NCBI RefSeq assembly: GCF_001311985.1
Contig: NZ_BBCJ01000007.1
Span: 1 to 64,000 of the forward strand
Reading direction: 5' to 3'
DNA length: 64,000 bases
Source of the DNA: Geotalea toluenoxydans JCM 15764
Lineage (GTDB): Bacteria > Desulfobacterota > Desulfuromonadia > Geobacterales > Geobacteraceae
Position numbers and translations under genes: made by a program. Each line of letters begins with the position of its first letter. Position 1 is the stretch's first letter. Of this stretch, positions 34,447-43,586 are shown one piece after another. Under the pieces are notes generated by a model that was not told where the DNA came from, ran no database searches, and worked only from the letters and a program-made list of their open reading frames with translations.

Positions 34447-35021
34447 ATGAAAATTGTTTGCCTGTTGGGAGTCCACGTGCCAATGGAAATAGTGCCGCCA
34501 TTGCCCGCCGTTTTCTGGCTAAAGCGGAAGGACTCAATGCGGAAACCCGCACCTTTGAACTGAATCGCCTTACCTATCGCGGCTGCCAGGGGTGCTACGG
34601 CTGCAAATCGGCCGCCGATCACTGTGTCCTTGCCGATGACCTGACCCAGGTGCTGGAGGTGGTGAAGGAAGCTGATGTGGTTGTCTATGCCTCTCCCGTT
34701 TACTACGGCGACATAACCGCCCAATTAAAGGGATTCATGGACCGCACTTTCTCTTACCTGGTTCCGGACTATGAAACCAATACGCAACCGACTCGGTTGC
34801 CGCCGGGGAAAAATCTCCTCTTTATCCTCACCCAGGGCGATCCGGATCCGGAACATTTTGCCGACATCTTCCCCCGCTACGAGTATTTCCTCAAGTGGGG
34901 CGCCTTTGCCCAAATCCGTCTGGTCCGTGCCTGCGGCGTCGGTGGGGAAGGGGCCGCAGATGTGCCGCCGGATGTTCTGTTTCAGGCCGAAGAAGTGGCA
35001 TCGAGGTTTTGTGAGCGGTAA
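34447..35021 (+). CDS. NADPH-dependent FMN reductase / flavodoxin-like protein, frameshifted
   Basis: ATG 34447 follows GGAAGAG. After one A is restored near 34470 the start reads MKIVCLLGSPRANGNSAAIA, the FMN phosphate loop. Then come CQGCYGCKSAADHCVLADDL and ADVVVYASPVYYGDITAQLKGFMDR, the iron-sulfur flavoprotein / NADPH:FMN reductase pattern. 191 residues. The C-x-x-C-x-x-C cluster may bind a metal or a disulfide. Confidence 0.85.
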
Positions 35022-35064
35022 TGGAATGGTCGGCAGGATTTCCCGAGAGAAAGGCAGAAAAGTC

Positions 35065-35664
35065 ATGTTGTGCGAATCCGAAAATCTCGATGATTATCTG
35101 GTTTCAGACCCGGTGGTGGATTGGAAGACACCCGTCGTGCAGCAGGCCGCCTTCCATCTGACCAGGTCGCTTTCGGATGACGTTGAAAAGGCCCGCTGCC
35201 TGTACGAATGGGTGCGGGACACCATCCCCCATTCCAACGATGCGGGGATAGATCTGGTCACCTGTACCGCCAGTGAGGTGCTTCAGCATGCCACAGGGAT
35301 CTGCTTCGCCAAGAGTCATCTTCTGGCCGCCCTGCTCAGGGCGGTCAACATCCCGGCTGGGTTCTGCTACCAGGTTTTGCGCCTGGACCCGCCGGTCAAT
35401 AACCAGCTGGTGTTGCATGGGTTCAACGGTATCCATCTGCCAAGCCTCGGCAGATGGATCCGAATCGATCCCCGGGGCAACACCGGCGGGATCGATGCCC
35501 AGTTCAGCCTGGAGGCGGAGCAGCTGGCCTTTTCAATGGACCCGGCGGCTGGTGAATTTATCTATGACACGATCTTTGCCGCCCCGGCACCTTCGGTGGT
35601 CGACCGGCTGCGGAAGTACAACAGCAGAACCGCGCTCTGGCGGGATTTGCCAGGGCCATTCTGA
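35065..35664 (+). CDS. Transglutaminase-like cysteine protease domain protein
   Basis: 199 residues from ATG 35065, which has only a weak site (AAAGGC). Starting at GTG/ATG codons further upstream in the same frame is possible. The triad is visible: Cys in TGICFAKSHLLAALLRAVNIPAGFC, His in LHGFNGIHLPSLG and Asp in RWIRIDPRG. It is the bacterial transglutaminase-like (peptidase) fold. It acts in the cytoplasm, since no signal peptide is seen. Confidence 0.85.
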   Translation: MLCESENLDDYLVSDPVVDWKTPVVQQAAFHLTRSLSDDVEKARCLYEWVRDTIPHSNDAGIDLVTCTASEVLQHATGICFAKSHLLAALLRAVNIPAGFCYQVLRLDPPVNNQLVLHGFNGIHLPSLGRWIRIDPRGNTGGIDAQFSLEAEQLAFSMDPAAGEFIYDTIFAAPAPSVVDRLRKYNSRTALWRDLPGPF

Positions 35665-35743
35665 TTGACGGCAGCTACCGGTCCTTTCTTTCCCAGCTGT
35701 AATTCCTTCCTCTTTTTTCTTTTGGCGAACCGTTAAAAAAATC

Positions 35744-35771
35744 GGGAACCTTTGCCCTCCCACCGCGTATA
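35744..35771 (+). promoter_or_regulatory. Probable autoregulated ECF promoter
   Basis: gggaacctttg at 35744-35754 resembles ECF -35 boxes (GGAAC). A cgtata lies at 35765-35770, 14 bases after the gggaacc box. The gene behind it encodes an ECF sigma factor. The AACCTTT core is shared with the sites at 19462 and 28464, although the -10 differs. Confidence 0.5.
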
Positions 35772-35800
35772 TACCGTTAACACAAACGAAAGCAGGCGAG

Positions 35801-36364
35801 ATGGAAGACCTCCAGGTCATACAACGTGTGCAGGGTGGCGATACAGAGGCTTTTGCCATTCTGGTGTCCCACTATCAACGCAATCTGCTGAATTTTATCC
35901 ACAGGCTGGTGCGTGACGAGGCGCTTGTGGAGGACTTGGGGCAGGAGATTTTCCTGGATGCTTTCCGGGGGCTGTCTCGTTTTAATCCGGAGCGGGGCGT
36001 TCCCTTTGCAGCGTGGCTGTTCATCCTGGCCCGCAACAGATGCATTTCCGAACTGCGGGCTCGATCTTTACGCAGCTTTGTGGATATGGACGGCATTCCA
36101 GAACTTCCGGGGTCCCTTCCCGATGCGGAGGAGCTGTTCCTGGAGGGAGAGCGCCGGGAGGCATTACGCAGGTCTCTGGAGCAGTTGCCGGAGCCGTACC
36201 GGGAGACAATACTGCAGAGTCTGGCAGGAAAGGCCCTGGATGAAATTGCCGCCAAAGATGGAGTGTCCCTGGGCACAGTGAAATCGCGCCTGTTTCGGGC
36301 GAAAGAGGGTTTGAAATCGTTGATTGGTCAGATGTACGGGAGAGAGAGCAATGGAAGAGTTTGA
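35801..36364 (+). CDS. ECF sigma factor (RpoE-like)
   Basis: Intact, 187 residues. Region 2: AFAILVSHYQRNLLNFIHRLV...VEDLGQEIFLDAFRGLSRF...FAAWLFILARNRCISELR. Region 4: LEQLPEPYRETILQSLAGKALDEIAAKDGVSLGTVKSRLFRAKEGL. It has no C-terminal extension, unlike the two other ECFs of this window. The next short gene overlaps it by 14 bases and encodes a membrane protein that could be its anti-sigma factor. Confidence 0.9.
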   Translation: MEDLQVIQRVQGGDTEAFAILVSHYQRNLLNFIHRLVRDEALVEDLGQEIFLDAFRGLSRFNPERGVPFAAWLFILARNRCISELRARSLRSFVDMDGIPELPGSLPDAEELFLEGERREALRRSLEQLPEPYRETILQSLAGKALDEIAAKDGVSLGTVKSRLFRAKEGLKSLIGQMYGRESNGRV

Positions 36365-36560
36365 ACCCTCACCTCATTTTGTTCACCGCGTTATGGTCGC
36401 TGTTCGTGCCGAAGCTGAGCAATTGGTACCGGAGCGGTTGCCGGCAGTGCTGTTGTCTGCGCCGCTACGCTGGTCCCTGGCGGCTGGGGGATCGGTCCTG
36501 ACGCTGGTGAACCTGTTCCGGATGATCGGTTCTTTCTTCGCACCTTCGTTTTGCGGCTAG
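36351..36560 (+). CDS. Small membrane protein, possible anti-sigma factor
   Basis: ATG 36351 inside the end of the sigma gene, with GAGAGAGC upstream. 69 residues: an acidic then helical N-terminal part (EEFEPSPHFVHRVMVAVRAEAE) and one membrane helix near LAAGGSVLTLVNLFRMIGSFF. Overlap with an ECF gene and cytosolic-helix-plus-TM topology suggest an anti-sigma factor. It is short for one and lacks a zinc motif. Confidence 0.55.
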   Translation: MEEFEPSPHFVHRVMVAVRAEAEQLVPERLPAVLLSAPLRWSLAAGGSVLTLVNLFRMIGSFFAPSFCG

Positions 36561-36589
36561 GGGATAAACATGATTGGCGGCGAGAGGAC

Positions 36590-36759
36590 GATTGCCGTGA
36601 CTTCGTCCGATCGTTCGGTTGCCACAGCTGCGGACCTTGCGGTGGCGTCTCTTCCGCATGGCACCCCGTTGACTGCCAATGGGGCAGCTTCGTTGATTCT
36701 ACGGCGGGTGTCCGCTCGTCGCTGCGGCTCGGTCACTCACTCCCGAAGCCACGGCAATC
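36590..36759 (+). repeat. Dispersed structured repeat, copy 3 (complete)
   Basis: Terminal arms gattgccgtgacttcg (36590-36605) and cgaagccacggcaatc (36744-36759) pair at 15 of 16 positions. The arms differ in sequence from those of copy 2, yet each pairs with its own partner. The internal blocks gccacagctgcgga, ccttgcgg and gcgggtgtccgctcg are shared. No gene is visible between 36561 and 36792. Confidence 0.8.
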
Positions 36760-36792
36760 TTGGGACATATGAAAAACTCAGGGAGGTAACTC

Positions 36793-37541
36793 ATGTCACA
36801 AATCAGGCCACCGCGTGTTAACTGGCCGGCTCTTCTTCTTGGCATGACCATGCCCGGCCTGGGACAGATGGTGAATGGCGAGATCGTCAAAGGGATCTCT
36901 TTTTTCGCCATCTATGAAATGCTCGCCGTTATTGGGCTGCGCTGCGCCGTGCGCCTTCCGGACCGGCTGCTCATGGTCGGCACCGGTCTCACGCTGCTGT
37001 CGGTCATCCTCTTTTATCTCTGGACCATACGGGATGCCGCGGTGACACGAAGGGAAGGGGAGCCAAGGCCGTACAACCGCTGGTATTTCTACCTGGCTGC
37101 CTGGCTGGTGGGGATGGTGGCGGTGAACGGTGCGGTGATCGCCCATATAAAATCCTCCACCATCGAGGCGTTCCGGATCGTTGCCGAAAGCATGGCGCCG
37201 ACGGTTCTGCGGGGGGACTTCGTGCTGACGGACAAAACGCCTACCGGCGGGGGGCGCCGCAGGTGGGAGACGTGGTGATGTTCATCGATCCTGACGACCG
37301 GAGCAAGATCTTCATCCGCAAGATCGCGGCGCTCCCGGGGCAGAAGTCCTCGGACGGGGAAACCGTGCCCCACGGCATGGTATATGTTCTCGGCGAAAAG
37401 CTTTCGGCGCCCGGCAGTGCTACCACCGGTTATATTCCGCTACGGGACCTGGCGGGGAAGGCGCGGCAGATCTACTGGTCTAGAGGTGATGCCGGAGTTA
37501 GACGGGAACGGATCGGGATGGTCGTGACGTCGGGCAGGTAA
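36793..37541 (+). CDS. Signal peptidase I-like protein with N-terminal membrane domain, frameshifted
   Basis: The ATG follows GGAGGTAA. Three to four N-terminal helices lead to the S26 motif ESMAPTVLRGDFVLTD (catalytic Ser). A missing G near 37250 in a G run separates it from VGDVVMFIDPDD and KIFIRKIAALPG (general-base Lys), and then GRERIG-like RRERIGMVV at the end. Restored length 249. The extra helices, including LGQMVNGEIVKGISFFAIYEM, resemble the 'DUF5683/TM2-like' N-terminal modules fused to some signal peptidases. Confidence 0.8.
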
Positions 37542-37550
37542 GATAAAAAA

Positions 37551-37585
37551 ATGCCTCCAGCGCTTGCAGGCTGAAGGCATTTTTG
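37551..37585. terminator. Bidirectional terminator
   Basis: atgcctccagc (37551-37561) pairs with gctgaaggcat (37570-37580) and is followed by ttttt. On the other strand it is followed by ttttttat. It lies between converging genes (signal peptidase and the RCKP protein). Confidence 0.8.
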
Positions 37586-37601
37586 TCTTTTGTGCCGGCG
37601 G

Positions 37602-37709
37602 CTATTCCGCCTTTTCGAAGTTCCCCTTCTCCTGGTACTGGGGGCATTTCTGAGGCTTGCACCGCCCCTCCTTGGTGTATCCGCAACTACTGCATTTCCA
37701 TACTGCCAT
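37602..37709 (-). CDS. RCKP-type rubredoxin-like mini-protein
   Basis: 35 residues, MAVWKCSSCGYTKEGRCKPQ then KCPQYQEKGNFEKAE. The first knuckle C-x-x-C-G-Y-x-x-x-G is rubredoxin-like and is followed by the R-C-K-P-x-x-C-P motif of the small RCKP family, so four Cys (plus one) can bind iron or zinc. AAGGAG lies 8 bases upstream of the ATG on the minus strand, and a terminator follows the stop. Probably an electron carrier or redox sensor. Confidence 0.8.
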   Translation of the reverse strand: MAVWKCSSCGYTKEGRCKPQKCPQYQEKGNFEKAE

Positions 37710-37730
37710 GTGTTTCTCCTTTTGTGTTAA

Positions 37731-37776
37731 TCCCCCCTATTCCATAGGGGGGAAGCGAACGTACATGAGCAGGGGG
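37731..37776. repeat. CCCCCC/GGGGGG hairpin repeat, copy A
   Basis: tcccccctattccatagggg folds on itself (cccccctat / ataggggg). Together with gaagcgaa and cagggggg it matches, in opposite orientation, the element at 39246-39301. It follows the stop of the M16 gene, so it may act as its terminator. Confidence 0.6.
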
Positions 37777-37777
37777 G

Positions 37778-39207
37778 TTATTTTCCATTCTCCAATTTCA
37801 GCTCCCTCACCTGCCCAAAGGCAGAAAGTGGCCCATCCAGTTTCTTCTCATCCCCGACAACCACCAGCACCATGCGCTCCGGGTGCAGATATTTTTTAGC
37901 CACGCGCAGCACATCCTCTTTCGTCACCTTGGCCAGGTTATCCCGGTAGTTTTCCAGGTAACCTGCCGGGTAGTCGAAATATTCGAGCCGAACCCGCTGA
38001 TTGACGATGGTATCCGGTCTGGTGAAGCCGAAGATGAAGGAGTTGATCATGAAATCCTTGGCCAGCTTTAGTTCTTCGTCGGTGACCGGTGCCTTGGTCA
38101 TGCCGGCGATTATATCACGCATCAGGTTGGTCGCCTTGATGGTGGACTGGCTTTTTGTTTCGGTTTCTGCCACAAAGGTGCCGATAAACTGACGGCCGAT
38201 ATCGAAGTGGCTGTCCACATTATAGGCGAGCCCTTGATTGGAGCGGATTTCCTGTGTGAGGCGCGAGGTGAAACCGCCGCCAAGTACGTAGTCCATGATT
38301 CTTACCGCGTAAAGGTCCGGGTTGTTCTTATCGATGCCCAGATCTCCCATGCGGATCACCGACTGGCCAATATCCTTCCTCGCCAGCAACACCTCGCTTT
38401 ATCTCCTTTTGCACCGGGGGGACGGAGGGTACTCGACCGCCAACTTTTCCCAGCCGGCGAAGGTTTTTTCCAGCTTTTCGATCAGCTCCTTCTTGTCGAA
38501 ATCGCCGGCCACGGCGAGCATCATGGTATTGGGATGGTAATATCGCTGATGGAATTTGATCAGGTCATCCCTGCTGATGCTCTTCACCGTTTCGATGGTG
38601 GGAATTCTCCCCAATGGGTGATTGGGATAGATGGCCTTTTGCAGTTCCCGGTCCGCCACTTCCTTGGGGTTGTCATTCTGGCGGCGCAGCCTTCGATGGT
38701 GCGGTTTTTTGCCAGGGCCACCCGGTCCTCGCGGAAAGCCGGATTCATGGCCAGATCGGCGAAGAGGAAAAGGGTCGCATCCAGGTTCTTTTTCAGGCAG
38801 CTAAGTGAAATATTGCCCACGTCGGCGCCGATGCTTGATTCAATGGATGAAGCCATGAATTCAAGTTCCGCATCCAGCTTCTCCGGTGTTCTGGACATGG
38901 TTCCGCCACTGCGCATTACCGCCCCGGTAAGCCCGGCCAGCCCGGCTTTGTCTGCCGGCTCATAAATGCTGCCGGTTTTTATGTAGGCGGTGATGCTGAC
39001 GATGGGGAGTTCGTGATCTTCCAGCATATGAACGATCATGCCGTTTTTAAGCTGTACCCGCTCAGTTTTGGGAATCTCGAACTTGAGGGGCGAAAAGGTC
39101 ATGGTTCGCGGGTTTGCCACCTGTGCGCCGGTGGTGCATCCTGAGATGACCAGCACCGTGGAAAGGATGAGGCACATGCTGATGCAAAGGTTTCGTATGT
39201 TTTTCAT
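37778..39207 (-). CDS. M16 peptidase-like protein, non-catalytic partner, lipoprotein, frameshifted
   Basis: The ATG at 39207 gives a lipoprotein signal (LSTVLVISGC). The N-terminal M16 domain has VQLKNGMIVHMLEDHELPIVSI, but in place of HxxEH it reads AGLTGAVMRSGG, so it cannot bind zinc. The C-terminal domain is complete (GGGFTSRLTQEIRSNQGLAYNV with the R/Y pair). Bases are missing near 38680, 38415 and 38395 (four in all), giving 477 residues. It pairs with the active M16 gene upstream, as in two-subunit M16B peptidases of the periplasm. Confidence 0.85.
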
Positions 39208-39245
39208 GGTATTGACCTCGGGAATTTGATCTGAAGCTTTATAGC

Positions 39246-39301
39246 TACCCCCCTGCACCACATTCGCTTCCCCTATGTAATAGGGATGAAGGGGGGTCCA
39301 G
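39246..39301. repeat. CCCCCC/GGGGGG hairpin repeat, copy B
   Basis: taccccccctgc at the left pairs with gggggg at the right. An inner cccctat / atagggat forms a second stem. It carries the same attcgcttcccc core as copy A in the other orientation. It lies between the two M16 genes. Confidence 0.6.
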
Positions 39302-39302
39302 T

Positions 39303-40795
39303 TCACTTCGCCTGGCGCTTGGCGATGGCTCCCACGATCCGGTTCGTCTTCACCAGGTATTTCTGCGCCACGCGTATGACGTCGTCGGGTGTCACCCTGG
39401 CGACATGCTGCCGGTGCTCGATCAGATAACGCCAGCTGCCGGTGGTCGCCTCGTATTCGGTGAGGTTTCTCGCCAGGCCGCCGTTGGAAATCATCTGTCG
39501 TGATTCTTCGTATTCCAGCTTGTTGAGTATCTGCTGCAGCTCGGGAGGGGTAACCGGTTCCTTTTTCAGCCGTTCCAGCTCCTCATAAACAGCCTCTTCC
39601 ACCTCTTTTGCCGTATGGGGGTCTCGCGGGGTTGCAGCCAGGACATACAGATTCGGGTAGCGGGTTCCCGGTGCTGGAAATGAGGAAATATCGGTGGCCA
39701 GCTGTTTTTCCACCACCAGCTTCTTGTGCAGTCTGGATGTGCGGCCATCGGCCAGCAGCATATCTATGACATCGAAGACATAGTCATCGGGAGAGGGAAA
39801 GGTGGGCTTGTGAAAGGCGATGATCAGCTGCGACTCAGCGTCGGCCTCCACTTCGATCCGCTTTTCACCAAGCTGCTGTGGCTCTTCCACTGCAACCGGC
39901 TGCACCGGTGTTCCCGGCGCTATGTCACCGAAAAATTTTCCACCAGGGCAATGGTCTCGGCAATTTTTATATCGCCGACGATGGCTATAATGGCGTTGTT
40001 GGGGGCATAATATTTATGGAGGAAGGCCTCCGCCTTGGTCCGCGACAGGTTTTCCAGGTCAGACATCCAGCCGATGATCGGCTGCCCGTAAGGATGGGCA
40101 ACGAAGGCGGTGGCAACGAAATTCTCCCACAGTTGACCTTCCGGTTCCGTCTCATAGGAGCGGCGACGTTCTTCCATGACCACATCACGCTCCGTGTAAA
40201 ACTCCCGCAGCACGGCGTTCTTCATCCGGTCCGATTCAATGGCCGCCCACAGCTCCATCTTGTTGGCCGGCATGTTGATGAGGTAGGTGGTGCCGTCCTT
40301 GCTGGTGAAGGCGTTGTAGCCGGAGCCCCCATTTCTGGCATAGATCTGGGAAAATTCTTCCTTGACCACATATTTCTCCGCCGCTCTTTCCAGAGCGTAG
40401 AGCTCTTTTTTCAACTTGTCGATGGTTTCCTGACTGGCATTTTCCCGCCGTGATTTTTCAAGCATCAGGGCCTGGGCAGTCTGCTCGATCTTGTCCAGGA
40501 GAGGCTTTTCTTCGGCATAATTGGTGGTGCCAAGGGTCTTGGTGCCCTTGAAGAGCATGTGCTCCAGCAGGTGGGCCAGCCCTCGCTCGTCGCTGCGCTC
40601 ATCGACGCTGCCGACCCGGTACCTGATCCAGGCGGCGACGGTGGGGGAGGTATGGCGCTCGACCAAGAGGAGCTTCATGCCATTTTTCATGGTATATTCC
40701 TGCACCTTGTCCTCAAGACCCTGGCAAAAGGCAAATGGGGCGATAAAGACGACGCACAGAACGGTAAACAGGACGATTCGCTGCAAGGCATTCAT
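39303..40795 (-). CDS. M16 family zinc peptidase, catalytic subunit, frameshifted
   Basis: From ATG 40795. Signal peptide (IVLFTVLCVVFIAPFAFC-Q). The active site reads GLAHLLEHMLFKGT, with HxxEH and the distal Glu in ERDVVMEERRR. A helical insert rich in charged residues (about 110-160) is typical of the 'insulinase-like' M16 group. One A is missing near 39925. Restored length 497. It is the first gene of a pair with the non-catalytic homologue at 37778-39207. Together they probably degrade peptides in the periplasm. Confidence 0.9.
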
Positions 40796-40950
40796 GATGG
40801 TAGGACCTTTCGCTGTGATGGATTTTTTGCAGAGAGCCGTATAAATACCATTAAGAAGATGGTAAGGCAATGGCTAAAAATGCATTGTTTGATGTGATGC
40901 GGCTATAGGATGGGGTTTTGTCTTTAAGGTTTCTAATTTTACTATTGAGC

Positions 40951-42181
40951 TCACTCCTGGGGGTAGAGGCTGGAGATGTGCCGTATGGTGTCCAGGGAAT
41001 CAAAAAATGCCTCAACCACTTCCGGATCGAACTGCCGTCCCGATTCGCTGCGCAGCTTTTCCAGCACCTCTGCTTCGCTCCACGCCTCCTTGTAGCATCT
41101 CTGGGAGCAGAGGGCGTCATAGACATCGGCTATGGCCACTATCCTGCCGAAAAGAGGTATCTCCTCCCCCTTCTTGCCGAGCGGAGCCCCATCTGAATTC
41201 AGCTGCCCCGGCAGAGGTTCCCCGCTCTGGCGGTTCACATGGCCCGGATAACCTTGCCCATCCCAACGCTCGTGATGGTTCAGTGCCACCACGTAAGCAG
41301 CCTCGTCAACATCGGAGTAGAGCTCGGCAAAGAGGCGGGCGCCGAGTACCGTGTGCTGCTTCATGATATGGAATTCTTCCGGGGTAAAGCGGTCCGGTTT
41401 CTTCATGATGACATCGGAAATGGCCACCTTGCCCACATCATGGAGCATGGCCGCCATGGTCAGGATATCCTTGTTCCGCTCGATTTCGGCAGGGGGATGT
41501 TTTTTTTCATGGCCCATGTCTCATAGATGGCCGAAGAATACGCGCCGACCCTTTTTACATGGGGGCCGGTCTCCTTGGGGTCCCGCAGTTCCGCCATCAT
41601 GTTCATGCGCATGATGATCCCCCTGGTCAGTTTCGCCCGCTCCACTGCATTTGCTGCATTATTGGCAAAGTGCACAAGGAGGGGTTCATCTTCAGCAGCA
41701 AATGGGACCGGTGCACCGCCTCCATCCTTGGCATTTATCAGCTGCAGTACTCCGGTAATTTCGCCGCGGACCGTCTTGAGCGGAAAGGTAAGCATGGATC
41801 TGGTCCGGTAGCCGGCGATGTCGTCATAACTTCTGTCAAAAGAAAAAGGGTCATTATCCGTGAGCTGATATACATCGGCGATGTTTATCGCTTCCCCTGA
41901 GGCAGCAACGTGCCCGGCAATGGAATGGTGGTCGATGGGGATGGAAAATGTGGAATAGATGAGTTTTTTACCAGGAGGCAGTTTTTTCTGCAGGGTATCA
42001 TTCTGGGTGTAGCTGAAGAGCAGCCTCTCTTCTTCCCTGATGTAGATGGACCCGGCGTCTGCCCTGGTAAACTTCTGGCCTCCAGGAGGATCTTTTCCAG
42101 CAACAGATCGATGTCATTGATGCGGGAAATCACCAGCCCAAGATCGATGATCCTTTGCAGTTTGCCGCTCATTTTCGTCAT
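40951..42181 (-). CDS. GAF and HD-GYP domain protein (cyclic-di-GMP phosphodiesterase-like), frameshifted
   Basis: The N-terminal GAF domain (about residues 15-175) has GSIYIREEERLLFSYTQND and SMLTFPLKTVRGEITGVLQLINA. The HD-GYP domain has MLHDVGKVAISD (HD), FHIMKQHTVLGARL, LNHHERWDGQGYP (GYP motif) and FGRIVAIADVYDALCSQRCYKEAWS. Bases are missing near 42075 and 41507. Restored length 410. It should hydrolyse cyclic-di-GMP under control of a small ligand bound to GAF. Transcribed towards the M16 genes. Confidence 0.85.
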
Positions 42182-42365
42182 GGCTTCACCATCCGCCGGT
42201 CAATTATCATTAAGGAGTGGAGTGTCTTCATTATAGAAAGTTTTGCGTATCTTGCCATACATTTATTGCAGGTAACGATGGAAACTAATTCGAAACTCCT
42301 TTTGTTTGGCGACAGGTTGTTGTGGTAGAGTTAAACCACATGCCAATTGAACCTGCGGGGGTAAC

Positions 42366-43504
42366 ATGAGTCTGTTTCTGTTGTCGTTCTTTCTTCTCTA
42401 CGGCAGTCTGCACGCATATGTCTTTTTCAAGGCTAAAGGGGCTGTGGCATTCGGTAATGCCATCTCTGCCGTGATGGTTATTTTTTTTGTCATCATGGTC
42501 ATATCCCCGGTACTGGTGCGGGTAGCCGAAAGGCATGGCATGCATCCCACAGCCAGCGTCATTGCCCATATCAGCTATACCTGGATGGGTTTTCTCTTTC
42601 TCTTTTTTTCCGCTTCAATCGCCATCGACCTATACAATTTGCTGCTGATAGTTGCCGGAAAGCTGTCCGATCGGGAATTTTCAGATTTTGCTTTGCAAGC
42701 AGTCCCTGGTTTTTATCTCCCGCTGCTCATTGCTGCCGTTATTTCCACGTATGGATTTTTTGAAGCCCGCCACATAAAAGCAGAGCGGATCACCATTACT
42801 TCGCCCAAAATGCCCGTAGCGGTGAAAAAACTGGTGGTGGTGCAGATCTCCGACCTGCATCTGGGAGTTATGGTCGGGAAGGAACGTCTGGCAAAGGTTC
42901 TTGAGCTGGTAAAGGCTGAGGATCCCGACATGGTGGTCTCCACAGGGGACCTGCTCGACAGTCAGCTGGACGGACTGGGAGTGATGGTGCCGCTTCTGCA
43001 GGAGCTGAAACCTCCTCTGGGCAAATTTGCCGTCACCGGCAATCATGAGGTCTATGCCGGCTTGCCACAGGCCCTTTCCTTTATGGAAAAGGCGGATTTC
43101 AAAATACTTCGCCACGAGACTGCTGCCGTTGCCGGTCTGCTTGATCTAGTCGGAGTAGATGATCCGGCTTCCCAGCGGGACTCCAGGAAAAAGGCGCCGG
43201 CAGAAACCGATCTGCTTGCCGGACTTTCGAGAGATCGTTTCACCTTGCTCCTCAAGCATCGTCCGGTAATCGAACCTGCATCCCTCGGGCTGTTCGACCT
43301 GCAGCTGTCGGGTCACGTCCACAAGGGACAGATATTTCCATTCAACCTGCTGACCCACCTTTTTTACCCGGTGAAGATGGGCCTCTCCCGCCATCTTAAC
43401 AATTCCTCCTGTATGTGAGCCGCGGTACCGGCACTTGGGGGCCGCCGATTCGCTTTCTTGCCCCGCCCGAGATTACCGTCATCACCATCATCCCTGCTCG
43501 TTAA
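42366..43504 (+). CDS. Membrane metallophosphoesterase (YaeI-like), frameshifted at the end
   Basis: Four N-terminal helices (residues 1-130) precede a calcineurin-like domain: ISDLHLG, VSTGDLLD, VTGNHE, LLKHRP and LSGHVHKGQ. These supply all metal ligands in the usual order D-x-H, G-D, G-N-H-E, H, G-H-x-H. One base is missing near 43410. Restored C terminus YVSRGTGTWGPPIRFLAPPE. 379 residues. Related proteins act on UDP-diacylglucosamine or other phosphoesters at the membrane. Divergent from the HD-GYP gene. Confidence 0.85.
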
Positions 43505-43522
43505 CCATGTGAGCCTGGTTGG

Positions 43523-43551
43523 TTGACGACGGCGTCGCTCTATGCTAAAAC
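43523..43551 (+). promoter_or_regulatory. Probable promoter of the biotin/histidine cluster
   Basis: ttgacg (43523-43528), 17 bases, taaaac (43546-43551). It lies ahead of bioF and inside the first codons of the longest possible reading frame, which supports the shorter bioF start at 43587. Confidence 0.5.
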
Positions 43552-43586
43552 ATCCGGGCGTATTTAACCCGAAAGAGGGAGTGTTT

